A stretch of 64,000 nt of DNA from Hysterium pulicare CBS 123377. Its lineage: Eukaryota > Ascomycota > Dothideomycetes > Hysteriales > Hysteriaceae. The notes under the pieces are model-generated. The model made no database searches. It worked only from the letters and a program-made list of their open reading frames with translations, and had not been told where the DNA came from. How positions within the stretch are numbered: position 1 is the first letter of the stretch; each line of letters opens with the position of its first letter. Shown here piece by piece: positions 34,498 through 45,080 of the stretch. The stretch spans positions 1 through 64,000 of the forward strand of contig AJFK01000185.1 of the NCBI GenBank assembly GCA_000467715.1, read 5' to 3'. The translations under genes were made by a program, and so were the position numbers.

Positions 34498-37400
34498 ATG
34501 TTCTCTGGTTCAAACTCCTACTTAGGGGGCGCCAACAGCAGTAGGCCAGGGCAACCCCAATATGGTCAGCAGCAGTCTTTTCAACAACCAGGAGGCTTCG
34601 GGCCTCAGCCAACTGGGTTTGGGGGAGGCCCCCTACAGCCTCAATTTACAGGATTTCCGGGTCAGCCGCAGAACTTTGCTCAGCAACAGCAACCCCAATT
34701 TACAGGCTACCCGGGCCAGTCCTTCCAGCAGCAGCCTCAACAGCAGCAATCATTCCAGACCGGCGCTCCCCCTCAGCAGCAACAAGCTGCTCCTCAACCA
34801 CCTACACAGGTTCCACAACCCACGGGCATGACTTCGTCGCAAATGGCCAATTCATTTAGATCGACTTCATCGCAACCTCCGCCACCCGCGCAGACCGGCA
34901 CAAAGTCTTCCAAGATTCCCAATATTAGATTGTCATTCATAACTGCTACGGATCAAGCCAAGTTTGAGCAACTGTTCAAATCTGCTGTGGGCACTTCACA
35001 AGCTCTGTCTGGAGATCAGGCTCGAGATCTTTTGCTCAGGTCTAAGTTGACTGGAGATGCTCTTTCACAGATCTGGTATGATCGCTGAACCGCTAAATCA
35101 TCATGTTTCTAACAAATCACAGGACCTTGTCTGATACCACCAAATCAGGACAGCTTCTGTTTCCCGAATTCGCTTTAGCGATGTACCTGTGTAACCTCAA
35201 GTTGACTGGAAAAGAGCTGCCAAACTCATTACCCGAAAGAATACAAAATGAAGTTTCAAGCATGGTGGATATAATCTCATTTGGAATTCCAGATGACCAC
35301 CCAGGTCGTCAGGCTCCCCGAAGCAATGCTCCCAACTTTGATGAACCCCTAAATCAAAGTTCTCAGCCTCCCCCCACCATACAACAACCCCAACCTCAAC
35401 CTTCCAATAGTCAATTACTGAATACATTGGCGTCACAACCTACCGGATTTCAACCGCAGCCTACTGGATTTGGAATGTCTCAGCCCACCGGTTTTCAACC
35501 ACAACAAACTGGATTCGGGACGGCGCAAAGTGGTGGCTATACAGGGCCAAGGCCTCCTATGCCGCCAATGCCCACTGGATTTGGATCACAATTGGCCCCC
35601 CAGCAGACGGGATTTGCTCCGCTGAACGCTCAGCCAACCGGAGTGCCAGGCCAATGGGGTTTGGTTAACGCTCCTGCCACTGGACTTCCCAATATTGAAG
35701 CTCTAACACAACGTATGATGCCTCAACCAGGTCGTGAAGGCGGTTTCACTACTGCTGGTCTCAGTGGTAATGCTAAGATCCCCTGGGCGATCACGAAAAC
35801 GGAGAAGAAGTTGTACGATGAAACCTTCAGGGCTTGGGATGGCTTTGGAAGAGGCTACATTGGCGGAGAGCAGGCATTGGAAGTATTTGGACAAAGTGGA
35901 TTGCCAAAGCCCGACCTTGAAAGAATTTGGACCCTGGCCGATTCTGCTGATAGAGGTCGCCTAAATCTGGACGAATTCGCCGTCGCAATGCATCTCATTT
36001 ACCGAAAGCTCAATGGCTACCCTGTGCCAAACCGACTTCCTCCAGAGTTGATTCCCCCATCGACGCGGAATATTAATGATTCTATCGGCACTATGAAATC
36101 ACTGATCTCACGCGATGCCGAAGAGAGAAAATCATCAGGTGCATTTCTGCAACCTCAAAAGACTGGCGTTAGCTACTTGAAGTCACATTCTTTCCGGGGA
36201 GGAAGCCCAATCAGCACAGGTCGAAAAGATGCTACAGTGTATAAGAACAATGACGACAATATTGGATACAAATCAAGCGCACGTCATCGCATCGGAGGTG
36301 GTGGTCGCTCGCCTTCTCCTGCTCAGCCCTCCTCTCCTTCATCCGACCGCTCAACCGATGAGCTATCGCTAGATCAGGTTCGTAAGCTTATTCGAGAAAA
36401 GCAAATCCTTCTAGATGCCATGGACATTCAGGACGAGAACCAAGCAGATGAGGAGGATGCGCTTGACCGTAGAGATCGACGTGAGGCAGAGGATCTTTAT
36501 CGCCGGATTCGCCGGGTTCAAGAAGACATCGACAGTCATCCAGGTGCCTCACTACGGTCCAGTGACTCGGACGCCGAGCGCCGCACTCTTCGAAGGCAGC
36601 TTCAAGGCTTGACTGACCGTTTGCCAGAGCTGGCATCGAATGTTCGCCGAACAGAACGAGAAATTGCTGACGCGAAATTGGAGTTGTTTAGGTTGAAGGA
36701 TGCCAAAGCTCATCCTGGTTCAGCCTCGGCCATCGTTGGTACAGGTCCAGGAGGGGCAGTTACTGAATCCGACAGATTGAAAGCCAGGGCCAAAGCTATG
36801 ATGCAGGCACGTTCTGCTGCCCTAACTGGGAAGCCTGCTCCCGCGGGAGGCGACGATTCTGGTGCCGCAGCGGAACGTTTGGAGAAGGAGAGCTCTCAAG
36901 TCCGCGCGGAGAAGGAGAATAATGAACGTATGATTCGGGACGTGGAGGATAGCGTCAATGAATACAGCAGAGGGCTCGAAGATAGTCTCAAAGAAGGCGG
37001 GCATGATGCTACTAGTGAGCATGAGCGAAGAAGGTGGGAAGACGCCCTTGGTGTCGAAGATGAGGTCAAGGACTTTATCTTTGACCTGCAAAGAGGCAGT
37101 AGAGCTGCTCGCGTCAGGAACGAAGAGTGAGTATTTTGAATCCTGTGCTGAACGAGCTTACGCTAACATATCTAGCAAATCGAGAGATCGATATAGAACG
37201 AGCTCACGCTCCGAGGAGCCCGAGAAACCGAGTACATCGACTCGATTTGAGAGTCCAGCTCGTACTACCGAATCTCCAAGACCTGCGGCCACCACTACTG
37301 GCGGAGGATCTTCGTATTCATCGTACAAGACTGCCGAGGAGCGAGCAGCATTCATCAAGCAGCAAGCTGAACAGCGAATGGCCGAGAGACTAGCTGCTTT

Positions 37401-38871
37401 GGGTCTTCGTCCCCCTATTAAGTCGGGCGAGACTGCTCAGCAACGCCAAGAACGTGAGAAGCGAGAAAGAGAGGAGAAACTTCGTCAAGCTGAAGAGGAA
37501 GATGCCCGCCGTGAGGAAGAAAGGCAAAAGCGACTTGCTGAAGAGTCTGTTGCTCCGCCTTCCGCGTCTAAGAGTAGTGCCAAGAAACCACCTCCGCCAC
37601 CTTCACGCAAGAACAAATCAGAAGTTTCCCAACATGATGTCAAGCAGGCCCAAGCCGAAGCCAAACGGGCTGAAAATGAGATTGCGGAGAAGGCTCTGCG
37701 CGAGCAACAGGAAGCCCAGGAGGCAGAGACGAAGAGGATGGAGTATGTTCAGACTAGTCTATTTGTTACAACGAGTGCTAACCACAGCCATAGGGATGAA
37801 GAGAGACGGCAAGAAAACGAGCTTGCAAAGGAACAAGAGGCTGCCCAGGCTCGACTTCGAGCTTTAGAAGAGCAAGTCAAGCAGGGCAAGATCAAGAAGG
37901 AGGAGGAGAAGCGAAGGAAACAAGCTGCACAACGTGAAGCTAAAGAGAAGGAAACCAGACTAGCTGCTCAACGCGCCGAGATTGAAGCAGCTAGAGAACG
38001 GGAACGACAGCTTCAGCTACAATTGGAGGGCCTGGATGATGAGGAGTCATCGGACGATGAAGGCCCACAGGAGATCACCCCTCAGGAGACCACACCCACT
38101 GCTAGTCAGGAGTTGCCGAGAGAACCAGCAGCTCCACCAACAGCTCCACCGATGCCACCTACCGCTCCTAGTCTTTCCCGCCAGGCTAGCACTCCCCCTT
38201 CATCTGTGACCAGCCCTCCGGCCTCAGTGACGAGCCCGCATGCTGATACAGAAACCAAGAACCCCTTCCTTAAGAAGATGGCCTTGTCGAATCAAGAGAA
38301 TGCTGCGGCAGCCACCCCACCACCATTACCCAGCACTAGCAGCGAAGTCTCTACCAATCCTTTCCATCGATTAACCCAAGAGAACAACGCCAAAGTTGGC
38401 ATTAGTGAGCCACTTAGCACGGGCCGCTCACGTGCCAAGCCCGAAGAAGATGACTGGTCTGTTGTGGACAGTGACAACGACTCTTCATCAGATGACGATG
38501 ACGACCGACCTGGCGGCTCTGCTAAGCAACTAGCCTCAATCTTGTTCGGTACCATGGGCCCTCCACGACCATTGTCATCTATGGACAATAAGAGTCCCCG
38601 TGCTGAAAGCCCAGCCGTTACTTCTCCGGGCGGTATCCCGCCCCCTCCACCAATGCCAAGCGGAAGTGCGCCTCCGCCGCCGCCAGGACCGCCGCCCATG
38701 CCCAGCGGGGGAGCTCCCCCGCCCCCTCCTATGCCAGCAATGGCCCCCCGATCTGGCGGGGCGCCTAAGATTGGCGCATTGTTAGGTGAGATTCAGGCCG
38801 GTAAAGGCTTGAAGAAGGTTCAGACTAAGGATAGAAGCACTGCTTCAACTGCTGGAAGGGTATTAGGTTAA
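34498..38871 (+). CDS. PAN1: Actin-cytoskeleton/endocytosis scaffold Pan1
   Basis: There are four exons: 34498-35075, 35123-37126, 37176-37742 and 37794-38871, giving 1408 residues. Domains in order: a Gln/Pro/Gly-rich N-terminus with repeated PQxTGF units; EH domain 1 at about 145-265 ([22 protein letters not shown]); a second QPTGF-rich linker; EH domain 2 at about 410-510 ([31 protein letters not shown]); coiled coils from about 640; a highly charged Glu/Lys/Arg region; Pro-rich SH3-ligand stretches; and a C-terminal WH2-like actin-binding motif ([18 protein letters not shown]). This is the Pan1 layout; with End3 and Sla1 it activates Arp2/3 at endocytic patches. The QxTG repeats match the known Prk1/Ark1 kinase target style. 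Intron 3 is 51 nt, a multiple of three without a stop. Confidence 0.96.
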
Positions 38872-39029
38872 GGGGAGACGGTGGTTATTTAGTCTCGGCG
38901 CGTTGTGTATAGATAGCTTTGCATGTGCATAAATTGATATATTGATCTGGTATTCGTAAATCCAAGCATGCATATCCCGCTAGCTAGCTTCGTAATACAT
39001 TCTTCAACGCTCCTCACTGCTCAAAGCTC

Positions 39030-39254
39030 TCAGTCATGCATGTCTTCATCGTCATGTTGCCGAAGGTTTAGTGGACTTGCGTTGATTGGTGGCTGACAAA
39101 GGCGGTGAGGCGGCACAAAGGCGGCGCTCCTGCTAAACTTCCGGCGGTCTCGCCGCTCCTTCATGTCCTCGACCATCACCATTGCAGCAGCTGGATTTTG
39201 CTGTAACCTACCATCTAATACCTTTGATCTTACATCTTGACGTTTTCTTGACAT
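39030..39254 (-). CDS. Questionable 74-residue basic protein
   Basis: An ATG-started frame (MSRKRQDVRSKVLDGRLQQ) continuing as EDMKERRDRRKFSRSAAFVPP and ending DDEDMHD. Composition looks protein-like and it sits between PAN1 and RPB11 on the opposite strand. No family was recognised, and part of it may be an intron or the PAN1 3' UTR. Confidence 0.3.
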   Translation of the reverse strand: MSRKRQDVRSKVLDGRLQQNPAAAMVMVEDMKERRDRRKFSRSAAFVPPHRLCQPPINASPLNLRQHDDEDMHD

Positions 39255-39347
39255 ATATCTTATCACATACGCTCGCCATATCGATATAACACCTGGCGCA
39301 AGCCCGAATACGATTTTCGCCTTTGGTGGATTGAACAGAGGAGCAAG

Positions 39348-40112
39348 ATGAACGCTCCTGATCGGTGCGTGGATTTCCTACATTCACCACATTCACTTTT
39401 TCGTACTTTTCACTCTGTCACCTTCGCCAAGCCTCATGACGTCCGCTGTCTTCAAGTCGCGCAGTCGCGACTTCCCACTTGGGCGCGCATTCACGACAGA
39501 TTCCCAATTCGCACCGGAACTCTCTCTGTTTCTTTCCCCATATAAAGCAAGCAATTTCCTTGTACAATATGTTCCAGAATAACCTTCGGGCTTCCAACCA
39601 CAACCCTATCATTGCGGACCACCTTCACAAAATGCCTGGAAGTGGATTTCGTCCTGACCAAGATGCCGGCGACAGGTTTGAGCTTTTCCTCTTGGACGAC
39701 GGAGAGAAGAAAGTCGAGTGGAAAGACGAGACCCGTAAGCTTCCCTCCCTCCAGCTACACCCTCATAACGTCCCTATTAACCTCGGCTCTACTCACAGGT
39801 ATCCCCAACACCGCCGTCTTCACCTTCAATAAAGAAGACCACACCCTCGGCAACCTCCTCGCCTCCCGCCTCCATAAATACGACTATGTAACCTTCTCCG
39901 CGTACAAGGTCCCCCACCCGCTCTTCGCCCGCTTCGATCTTCGCGTTACCACCGACGGATCTATCACACCCAAGGACGCCATCGTTCGCGCTTGCAGGGA
40001 TATCGTGCAGGATTTGGAGGTCTTGAGTCGCAGCTTCACGACTGAGTGGCTTGGCAAGCGGATTGTGCACGAGGGCGAAGCTGAGAGGCTCGCTCGGGAG
40101 AGGGAGATGTGA
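39348..40112 (+). CDS. RPB11: RNA polymerase II subunit Rpb11
   Basis: There are three exons: 39348-39364 (17 nt), 39676-39734 and 39799-40112, giving 129 residues. Splicing gives MNAPDRFELFLLDDGEKKVE, then ETRIPNTAVFTFNKEDHTLG, the hallmark of Rpb11, and SAYKVPHPLFARFDLRVTTD. The C-terminal helix (RACRDIVQDLEVLSRSF) pairs with Rpb3, forming the alpha-dimer-like platform of Pol II. The first intron is 311 nt, far longer than the other introns in the window (mostly 46-75 nt). The very short first exon makes the start invisible to frame-based gene calls; it is fixed by the family N-terminus MNAPDRFE. The Pol I/III homologue Rpc19 is excluded by this N-terminus. Confidence 0.95.
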
Positions 40113-41181
40113 GGGGTTAGGTGGTGGTGTCGCTCGAGGGGATGACTTTGTTCTGCGAAGGGAATAAAGGTGCGAGCGACTGCATACAATGGCGTTGGGT
40201 GGCTATCAGCATCTGGATTGGCGCTTGTGGAGTACGCTTTCGTGGCGGAAAAGATTGGTCTTTATTTTACAAATCATGGACGTGTAACTGTTTACATTGG
40301 CCGGAAGTCAGACTAGTATATGTCTGCTTGAGCTAGCAGCGCTATCCTAATGCAATTCTGGATTTCGATATACTCGAACTGTGGACCCCTACTTGTGCGA
40401 CTACAAATTTGCTTCGTGTAGAACAACGAAGGTCTTGTAGCAATCTCCCAACATACTGTCCGTAGAAAGCAGTATATAAAATGCACCTCCTTATGCGGGA
40501 CTACTAGAGAGACTGTCTCGTAACAGCCCTCTTGCTATAGATAAACTTCTAGTAATCATCTACAATGCCAAACTCGTCACTCTATAATTATGTTCTGTAC
40601 ATTAAGGAAAGCGTGGGAAAAGGTGTATTGTTCACGATGCAAAGAAGAATAGAGCATCCTTCTATAAAGCTTGTTTGATGTAGGGTAGAAAAGAGAATCT
40701 AAAACCTTTAGATAGAAGTAAAGGTTTAAGCGTTGTGCTTCATACAAGATTATTTTAGAAGTTTTTGGGCAGTCAAAGTCACGCATCACTTGCAAGCTTA
40801 GAAAGACCATGGTCTAGAACATTTATTTCATTAAAGGTGAACTATCAATTCACAACCTCAAGCTTCAAATCCTCCACCAAACCCGTCCATCATCCGCAAA
40901 CCACCATCAATCAAGAGAGTGGAGAAGAAGATACTTGGGGAAAGGAGAGTACATGGTTGACTCCAGCGCTGTATGCTATGCCTTCGCTATGTAAATGCCG
41001 ATGGATTAAAGGTGTTTTGTGATGAATTGGTAATTTTTGTTTTTTGTTTTTTGTTTTCAGAGAAAGAACCAACTCCATCGCTGTGCAGAAACCGTATGCA
41101 TATATGTGTCGTCGAGACCGTGAAGTCGTAAAATGATCAAAGAGAACGACTGATCCGAGTAGATGTCGTGATCGTTATCGT
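40113..41181. other. Intergenic between RPB11 and the HSP30-like gene
   Basis: About 1.07 kb where both gene 3' ends meet. It is AT-rich in the middle (40440-40800), with a short TTTTTTG-type repeat at about 41035-41060. No gene was recognised. Confidence 0.5.
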
Positions 41182-41886
41182 TTACTCGATGCTGATCTTG
41201 CGAGGCTTAGGAGCCTGCGCCTTCGGAACGACGATGGAGAGGATACCGTTCTTCAAGCTCGCCTTGACAGCGTCCTGATCGACACGAGCCGGGAAGCTGA
41301 AAGAGCGATGGAATTCGCCAACAGAGCGCTCGGTGACCCAGTACTTATACTGATTCTCGTCATGCTTGGCGACTTCCTGCTGGTCGTTGGTCTTAGTCAC
41401 AGCAGTCTCGGCTTTGTCACCCGCAGCACCGGCTTCATCCTCCACAGTCGGTTTATGGTAGTCGTGGGATTTCTCCGGAGTAGCGGCTTCGCCTTCCTCG
41501 ATGTATCCCTGAGGGCGCTCACCGCGCTCGGTGCGCGTTTCAGTGCGTCCTGAGATGGAGAGAGTGTTACCGTCCGTCCACTCGATGCTGACGTCTTTCT
41601 GCTCGATGCCGGGCAATTCGCCATGGAGTTCGTAGGCGTCTTTCAGTTCGCGGACATCGAATTTCGGAGAGAAGGAGCGGAGGGATGTTTTGTCGAGACC
41701 GGCCAAGGGTTGGCGGGTGGCGCGGTCGTAGTCGTCGAGGAGACGGAAGAGAGGGGAGAATTCGTGGTGGGTGAAGCGTGGGAAGAGAGACATTTTTGGT
41801 GCGTGGGTGCTGAAGTTTGTTGGTTTGCTGATTCGGTTGATTGTTCGTGGAAGGTTTCGAAGTGTTGTAGAGCGGATGGTTTGCAT
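41182..41886 (-). CDS. HSP30: Small heat shock protein of the HSP30 type (alpha-crystallin domain)
   Basis: A single exon of 234 residues from ATG 41886, or 203 from the internal ATG at 41793. The alpha-crystallin domain starts at SFSPKFDVRELKDAYELHGE and includes GIEQKDVSIEW, NTLSISGRTE and, after a long charged insert as in Neurospora HSP30, VGEFHRSFSFPARVDQDAV and LKNGILSIVVPKA. The family's usual start is the internal MSLFPRF...LFRLLDDYDRAT. The 31 residues before it (MQTIRSTTLRNLPRTINR...) have many Arg/Ser/Thr and no acidic residue, like a mitochondrial presequence. The chaperone holds unfolding proteins in an aggregation-free state. Its upstream region carries paired heat-shock units and a TATA-like box. 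Confidence 0.93.
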   Translation of the reverse strand: MQTIRSTTLRNLPRTINRISKPTNFSTHAPKMSLFPRFTHHEFSPLFRLLDDYDRATRQPLAGLDKTSLRSFSPKFDVRELKDAYELHGELPGIEQKDVSIEWTDGNTLSISGRTETRTERGERPQGYIEEGEAATPEKSHDYHKPTVEDEAGAAGDKAETAVTKTNDQQEVAKHDENQYKYWVTERSVGEFHRSFSFPARVDQDAVKASLKNGILSIVVPKAQAPKPRKISIE

Positions 41887-41955
41887 AAAGTGGTTGCTCG
41901 GTTGCTTTGGTTTTTTGTTCTGATGATGGGTTCTAGGAAGATGGGTCGACGTGTT

Positions 41956-42069
41956 TATATATTGTTGGAGAGAGGTTCTGGAAGATACGAGGGCTTGCTG
42001 GAGGAGAGGGTTGTATGGAGTGGAGTGATGCCACGAGAAATCTCATGACACCGCTCGATGGTTCTCGAA
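41956..42069 (-). promoter_or_regulatory. Heat-shock promoter: TATA-like box and two HSE dimers
   Basis: TATATA at 41956-41961 lies 70 bp upstream of the HSP30 ATG. TTCTGGAA at 41976-41983 and TTCTCGAA at 42062-42069 are perfect TTCnnGAA pairs, the unit bound by Hsf1. This fits heat-inducible expression. Confidence 0.6.
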
Positions 42070-42171
42070 ACGGCTGGATGTCTCCAGACGGTCCTATGGT
42101 GAAATACTTTGGTCGGATAGAAAGGCCGATTAGAAGTACCATTACTGAATCGAGCATTTCAGCGAACGCTA

Positions 42172-42315
42172 GAAGCTTCGATATGATTCGCATCCTTGCC
42201 AGATCTCCCCATTTGCCTCCGTCGTTGTCGTTCGTGCATTACCAGATCCGGCTAGCATCGTCTAGAGCTTTCTTCATCACGTGACGGAACTTTCCATCGT
42301 CATCATCGAAACTTC
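42172..42315 (-). promoter_or_regulatory. Distal HSE-like dimers and E-box
   Basis: GAAnnTTC pairs occur at 42172-42179, 42287-42294 and 42308-42315, with a TCACGTGA palindrome at 42277-42284. They lie 286-430 bp upstream of the HSP30 ATG. The spacing between pairs is not the continuous 5-bp phase of a strong HSE, so this is suggestive only. Confidence 0.35.
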
Positions 42316-43177
42316 CATCAGCTCAGCATGGCAATTTTTTCCCCAGCAATCTTGGCTGAACCAACAAGTCGTAACGTGTTTCCCCCAGAGTCGGGCCCCT
42401 GCTTCATGCACGATCCCGCGGGTGGCTGTTGGTTGGTGAATGTTTGCTTCCTTTCGCCCCTGGTTGCGCAGCTTTGCCACATCTTGTTTTGACGACAGCA
42501 GGTTTTCATCGTGATATGTTCTTGATGCCTGGGTCTGCGTAGATCTCTAGTTGGCGGTGGCCTTTTCGCACGAGATATTCTATGGTTCCGAAGTCTTTTT
42601 TGTTGAGGTTTGCTTGGGCTTTGAATTCTGATCTATGCGTAACATGAGTAAACATTTGCAGCGATGTAGAAGACTGGAGATAGGCTTACTTTACAAAAGA
42701 CTTGAAGTTCTCTCTTGTTTCCTGTTCATTCTCTTAGCATTTGCCAGTTTCGGCTCTCATGTTGAAAATGCTTACGACAGGCTTCTCCCTCACAGCTCTC
42801 AGACACTGTCGATACAGCGCTAGGACATCCCTTTGCAGCCCAGACAATCTTGCCATGGTGTCCAATTCCTTTCTTGAGCTTAACTGAACAAAGAAATCTA
42901 TTTCTTTGCACCAATCTTTAACATGATGAATACAGTTGAAGGACAAGCGGGATTTCCCGGCAGCAAAGGAATGACATGCGTTACCGAACCACGTGCCGGC
43001 TTCCCCCAAGTGGGTCCCGCTTGGGGCAAGTCTTCCCGCGGCAACATCGATCCAGCATGTAGATAGTGGAAGCTTAGATGAAAAGTCAATTGAGACGTTC
43101 GTAAAGGAAGAACATCCCAAACTCTTCTAGATTCCTTCAATTCTAGAGTTCCTCCAGGACTTACATACATCGTGACA
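42316..43177. other. Intergenic between divergent HSP30 and FAH-family genes
   Basis: No gene was seen. A short frame at 42635-42823 on the plus strand has no coding character. Confidence 0.5.
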
Positions 43178-44330
43178 ATGACAACGTGGTCGGTACGTAC
43201 CACCAATCTATTTCCATCCAGCTGCAGCAACATCTCCAATCATATCCATCCCCGCTTCGAGAGACACTTCACCATACGGCACCTTATCTATCCTTAATTC
43301 CTTCTCACCGGTCTGCTTACCTCCCAAGGCAAACCTTCTCTGCCCTCCTTCCGGTCTTCTTGCCCTTCCAGCTGACAGTCCTCCCTTCTCAGCGCCTCAT
43401 CCGCTTTCTCGCAAAGGACAACCGCACCTACTACGGCGATGCCATCCTCCCCACCGGAACCACAGACATTGGCGCCGCGACCTCCGCTAAGATAATCCAC
43501 GGCTCGCCGTTAGGCACGTACACGATCACCAATCAAATTGCGCAGATCAAACAGCTCCTCTCGCCGTTAGCGCAGAACGATGTCCGTACAGTCCGCTGTC
43601 TGGGACTGAACTATGCCCAACATGCCGCTGAATCGAACCTCCCTCTCCCCAAATACCCTGTACTGTTCTTCAAACCCGCAACTTCGATTGCTGGGCCGTT
43701 CGATAAGATACCTGTTCCGCATGTCGCGCAAGACGTGCCTTCTGTTGATTATGAGTGCGAACTCGTAGCCGTGATCGGAATGGCATGCCGAGACGTGAGC
43801 GAGGAAGAGGCGTTGGAATACGTAGCGGGATACTGTGTCGGAAATGACGTGAGCCAGAGAGAGTGGCAAATAAAGCGCGGCGGCGGACAGTGGAACTTTG
43901 GTAAAGGATTCGATGGTTGGGCGCCGATGGGGCCTGGTATTGTTAGCTCGAAGCTTATCAAGGACCCGCAGACGTTGAGGATTGCAACCAAATTGAATGG
44001 AAAGGAGGTCCAGGGATCGAGTACTCGGGATATGGTATTTGATGTTAAGAAGACGATAAGTTTCTTGAGTCAGGGGACGACTTTGTTACCTGGTGATATT
44101 GTGTTTACTGGAACGTGAGTTGATCTTTTTTTTGCTCTTTCCTCTTGTCGATATATAAAATGTGAAGTCGCTCGTCCTTGGCTAATTCGTGTCATAGGCC
44201 CCAGGGAGTCGGTATGGGTCGCAATCCTCCTCTGTGGATCAAGGATGGCGATATGGTTGAGGTCAGTCTCGAGGGTGTTGGAACCTGCGTTAACAAGGTT
44301 GAGTTTGAGAAGAGCCACCCAAAATTATGA
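43178..44330 (+). CDS. Fumarylacetoacetate hydrolase (FAH) family enzyme, FAHD1-like
   Basis: There are three exons: 43178-43192 (15 nt, MTTWS), 43393-44114 and 44198-44330, giving 289 residues. The first intron is 200 nt. Splicing joins MTTWS to RLIRFLAKDNRTYYGDAILP, the usual start of fungal members. Catalytic and metal-site motifs: RCLGLNYAQHAAE, YPVLFFKPATS, VDYECELVAVIG (Glu and Glu metal ligands), GYCVGNDVSQREWQ, and the end TGTPQGVGMGRNPPLW. Enzymes of this family cleave C-C bonds in acylpyruvates or decarboxylate oxaloacetate (FAHD1/YisK type). They are distinct from true fumarylacetoacetase of tyrosine breakdown, which is longer. No mitochondrial targeting peptide is seen. The exact substrate is undetermined. 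Confidence 0.92.
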
Positions 44331-45080
44331 ACTGCTATAAAAAGGACAAGGAAGTTCCAGTATAAATATTACTGATGGATGAATGAATGGAAGAATTTGA
44401 TTCAAGTGAGTATTAATTTCGAAAGAGAATATTAATCATATAAGGGTATTCGCCCAGAACTGAATGACGACAGCAAAGAATCACAGCTTTTAAGTCCGGA
44501 TATTAGAGATCAAGAAAGACGAGACTATGAATGGAAACGTAGGAGAAAAGAGAGAAGAAACTACATAACACATGACTGATCCCATCCACATCCATGATAT
44601 CGTTTATTGTGTGTCCGGTATTCCATTTGCCAGAAGAGCCAAACTTTTCCTAATACCCCGCTGTGATGCCCAACGCTACGCTGAAGGGTGAGCTGGAGAA
44701 AATGGTAGAGAGAAATCCGAAGGCCAGCCTCGGCAAAGCAAAGAGAAACAAGAGCACTGATGCAAACAAAAAGCTGAAGGAGTGGACAACGAAACATAAA
44801 ACACACTGAGCAGCAGAGGACTTGTAGGAGAGAGTTGCATACAGAGGGGTGTAGTATGGCGGCATAGCGAAAAGAGATGTGCAAAAGCTTCGAATTTGGT
44901 GGGGAAAACACTTAAGAGCACCCCGAAGTAGCGTAAAATTAAGACAAGCCGAGTACGAGGTATACATTGGCGAGTGGTTATCCAAGACAGAGCTTCATCT
45001 ACCGCCGGTCAGCAGAACAATGGAGCACATCTCGTTGGTCATCCGCGATGTCATCGGCACATCCCGTGGTCGCGCAAGAT
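44331..45080. other. Intergenic, convergent 3' regions
   Basis: Contains overlapping minus-strand frames around 44560-44985 with hydrophobic, Phe/Ser/Cys-rich translations. They have no recognisable family and are read as chance frames in UTR sequence. Confidence 0.5.

Noticed and set aside
43186-43392. Longer N-terminus of the FAH-family protein starting at 43186
   Set aside because: That reading lies in the 200-nt first intron. The ATG at 43178 with a 15-nt exon gives the family-typical MTTWSRLIRF start.
44560-44985. Hydrophobic minus-strand frames after the FAH-family gene
   Set aside because: Three overlapping phases are all hydrophobic because the sequence is T-rich; none has a family or a credible start context.
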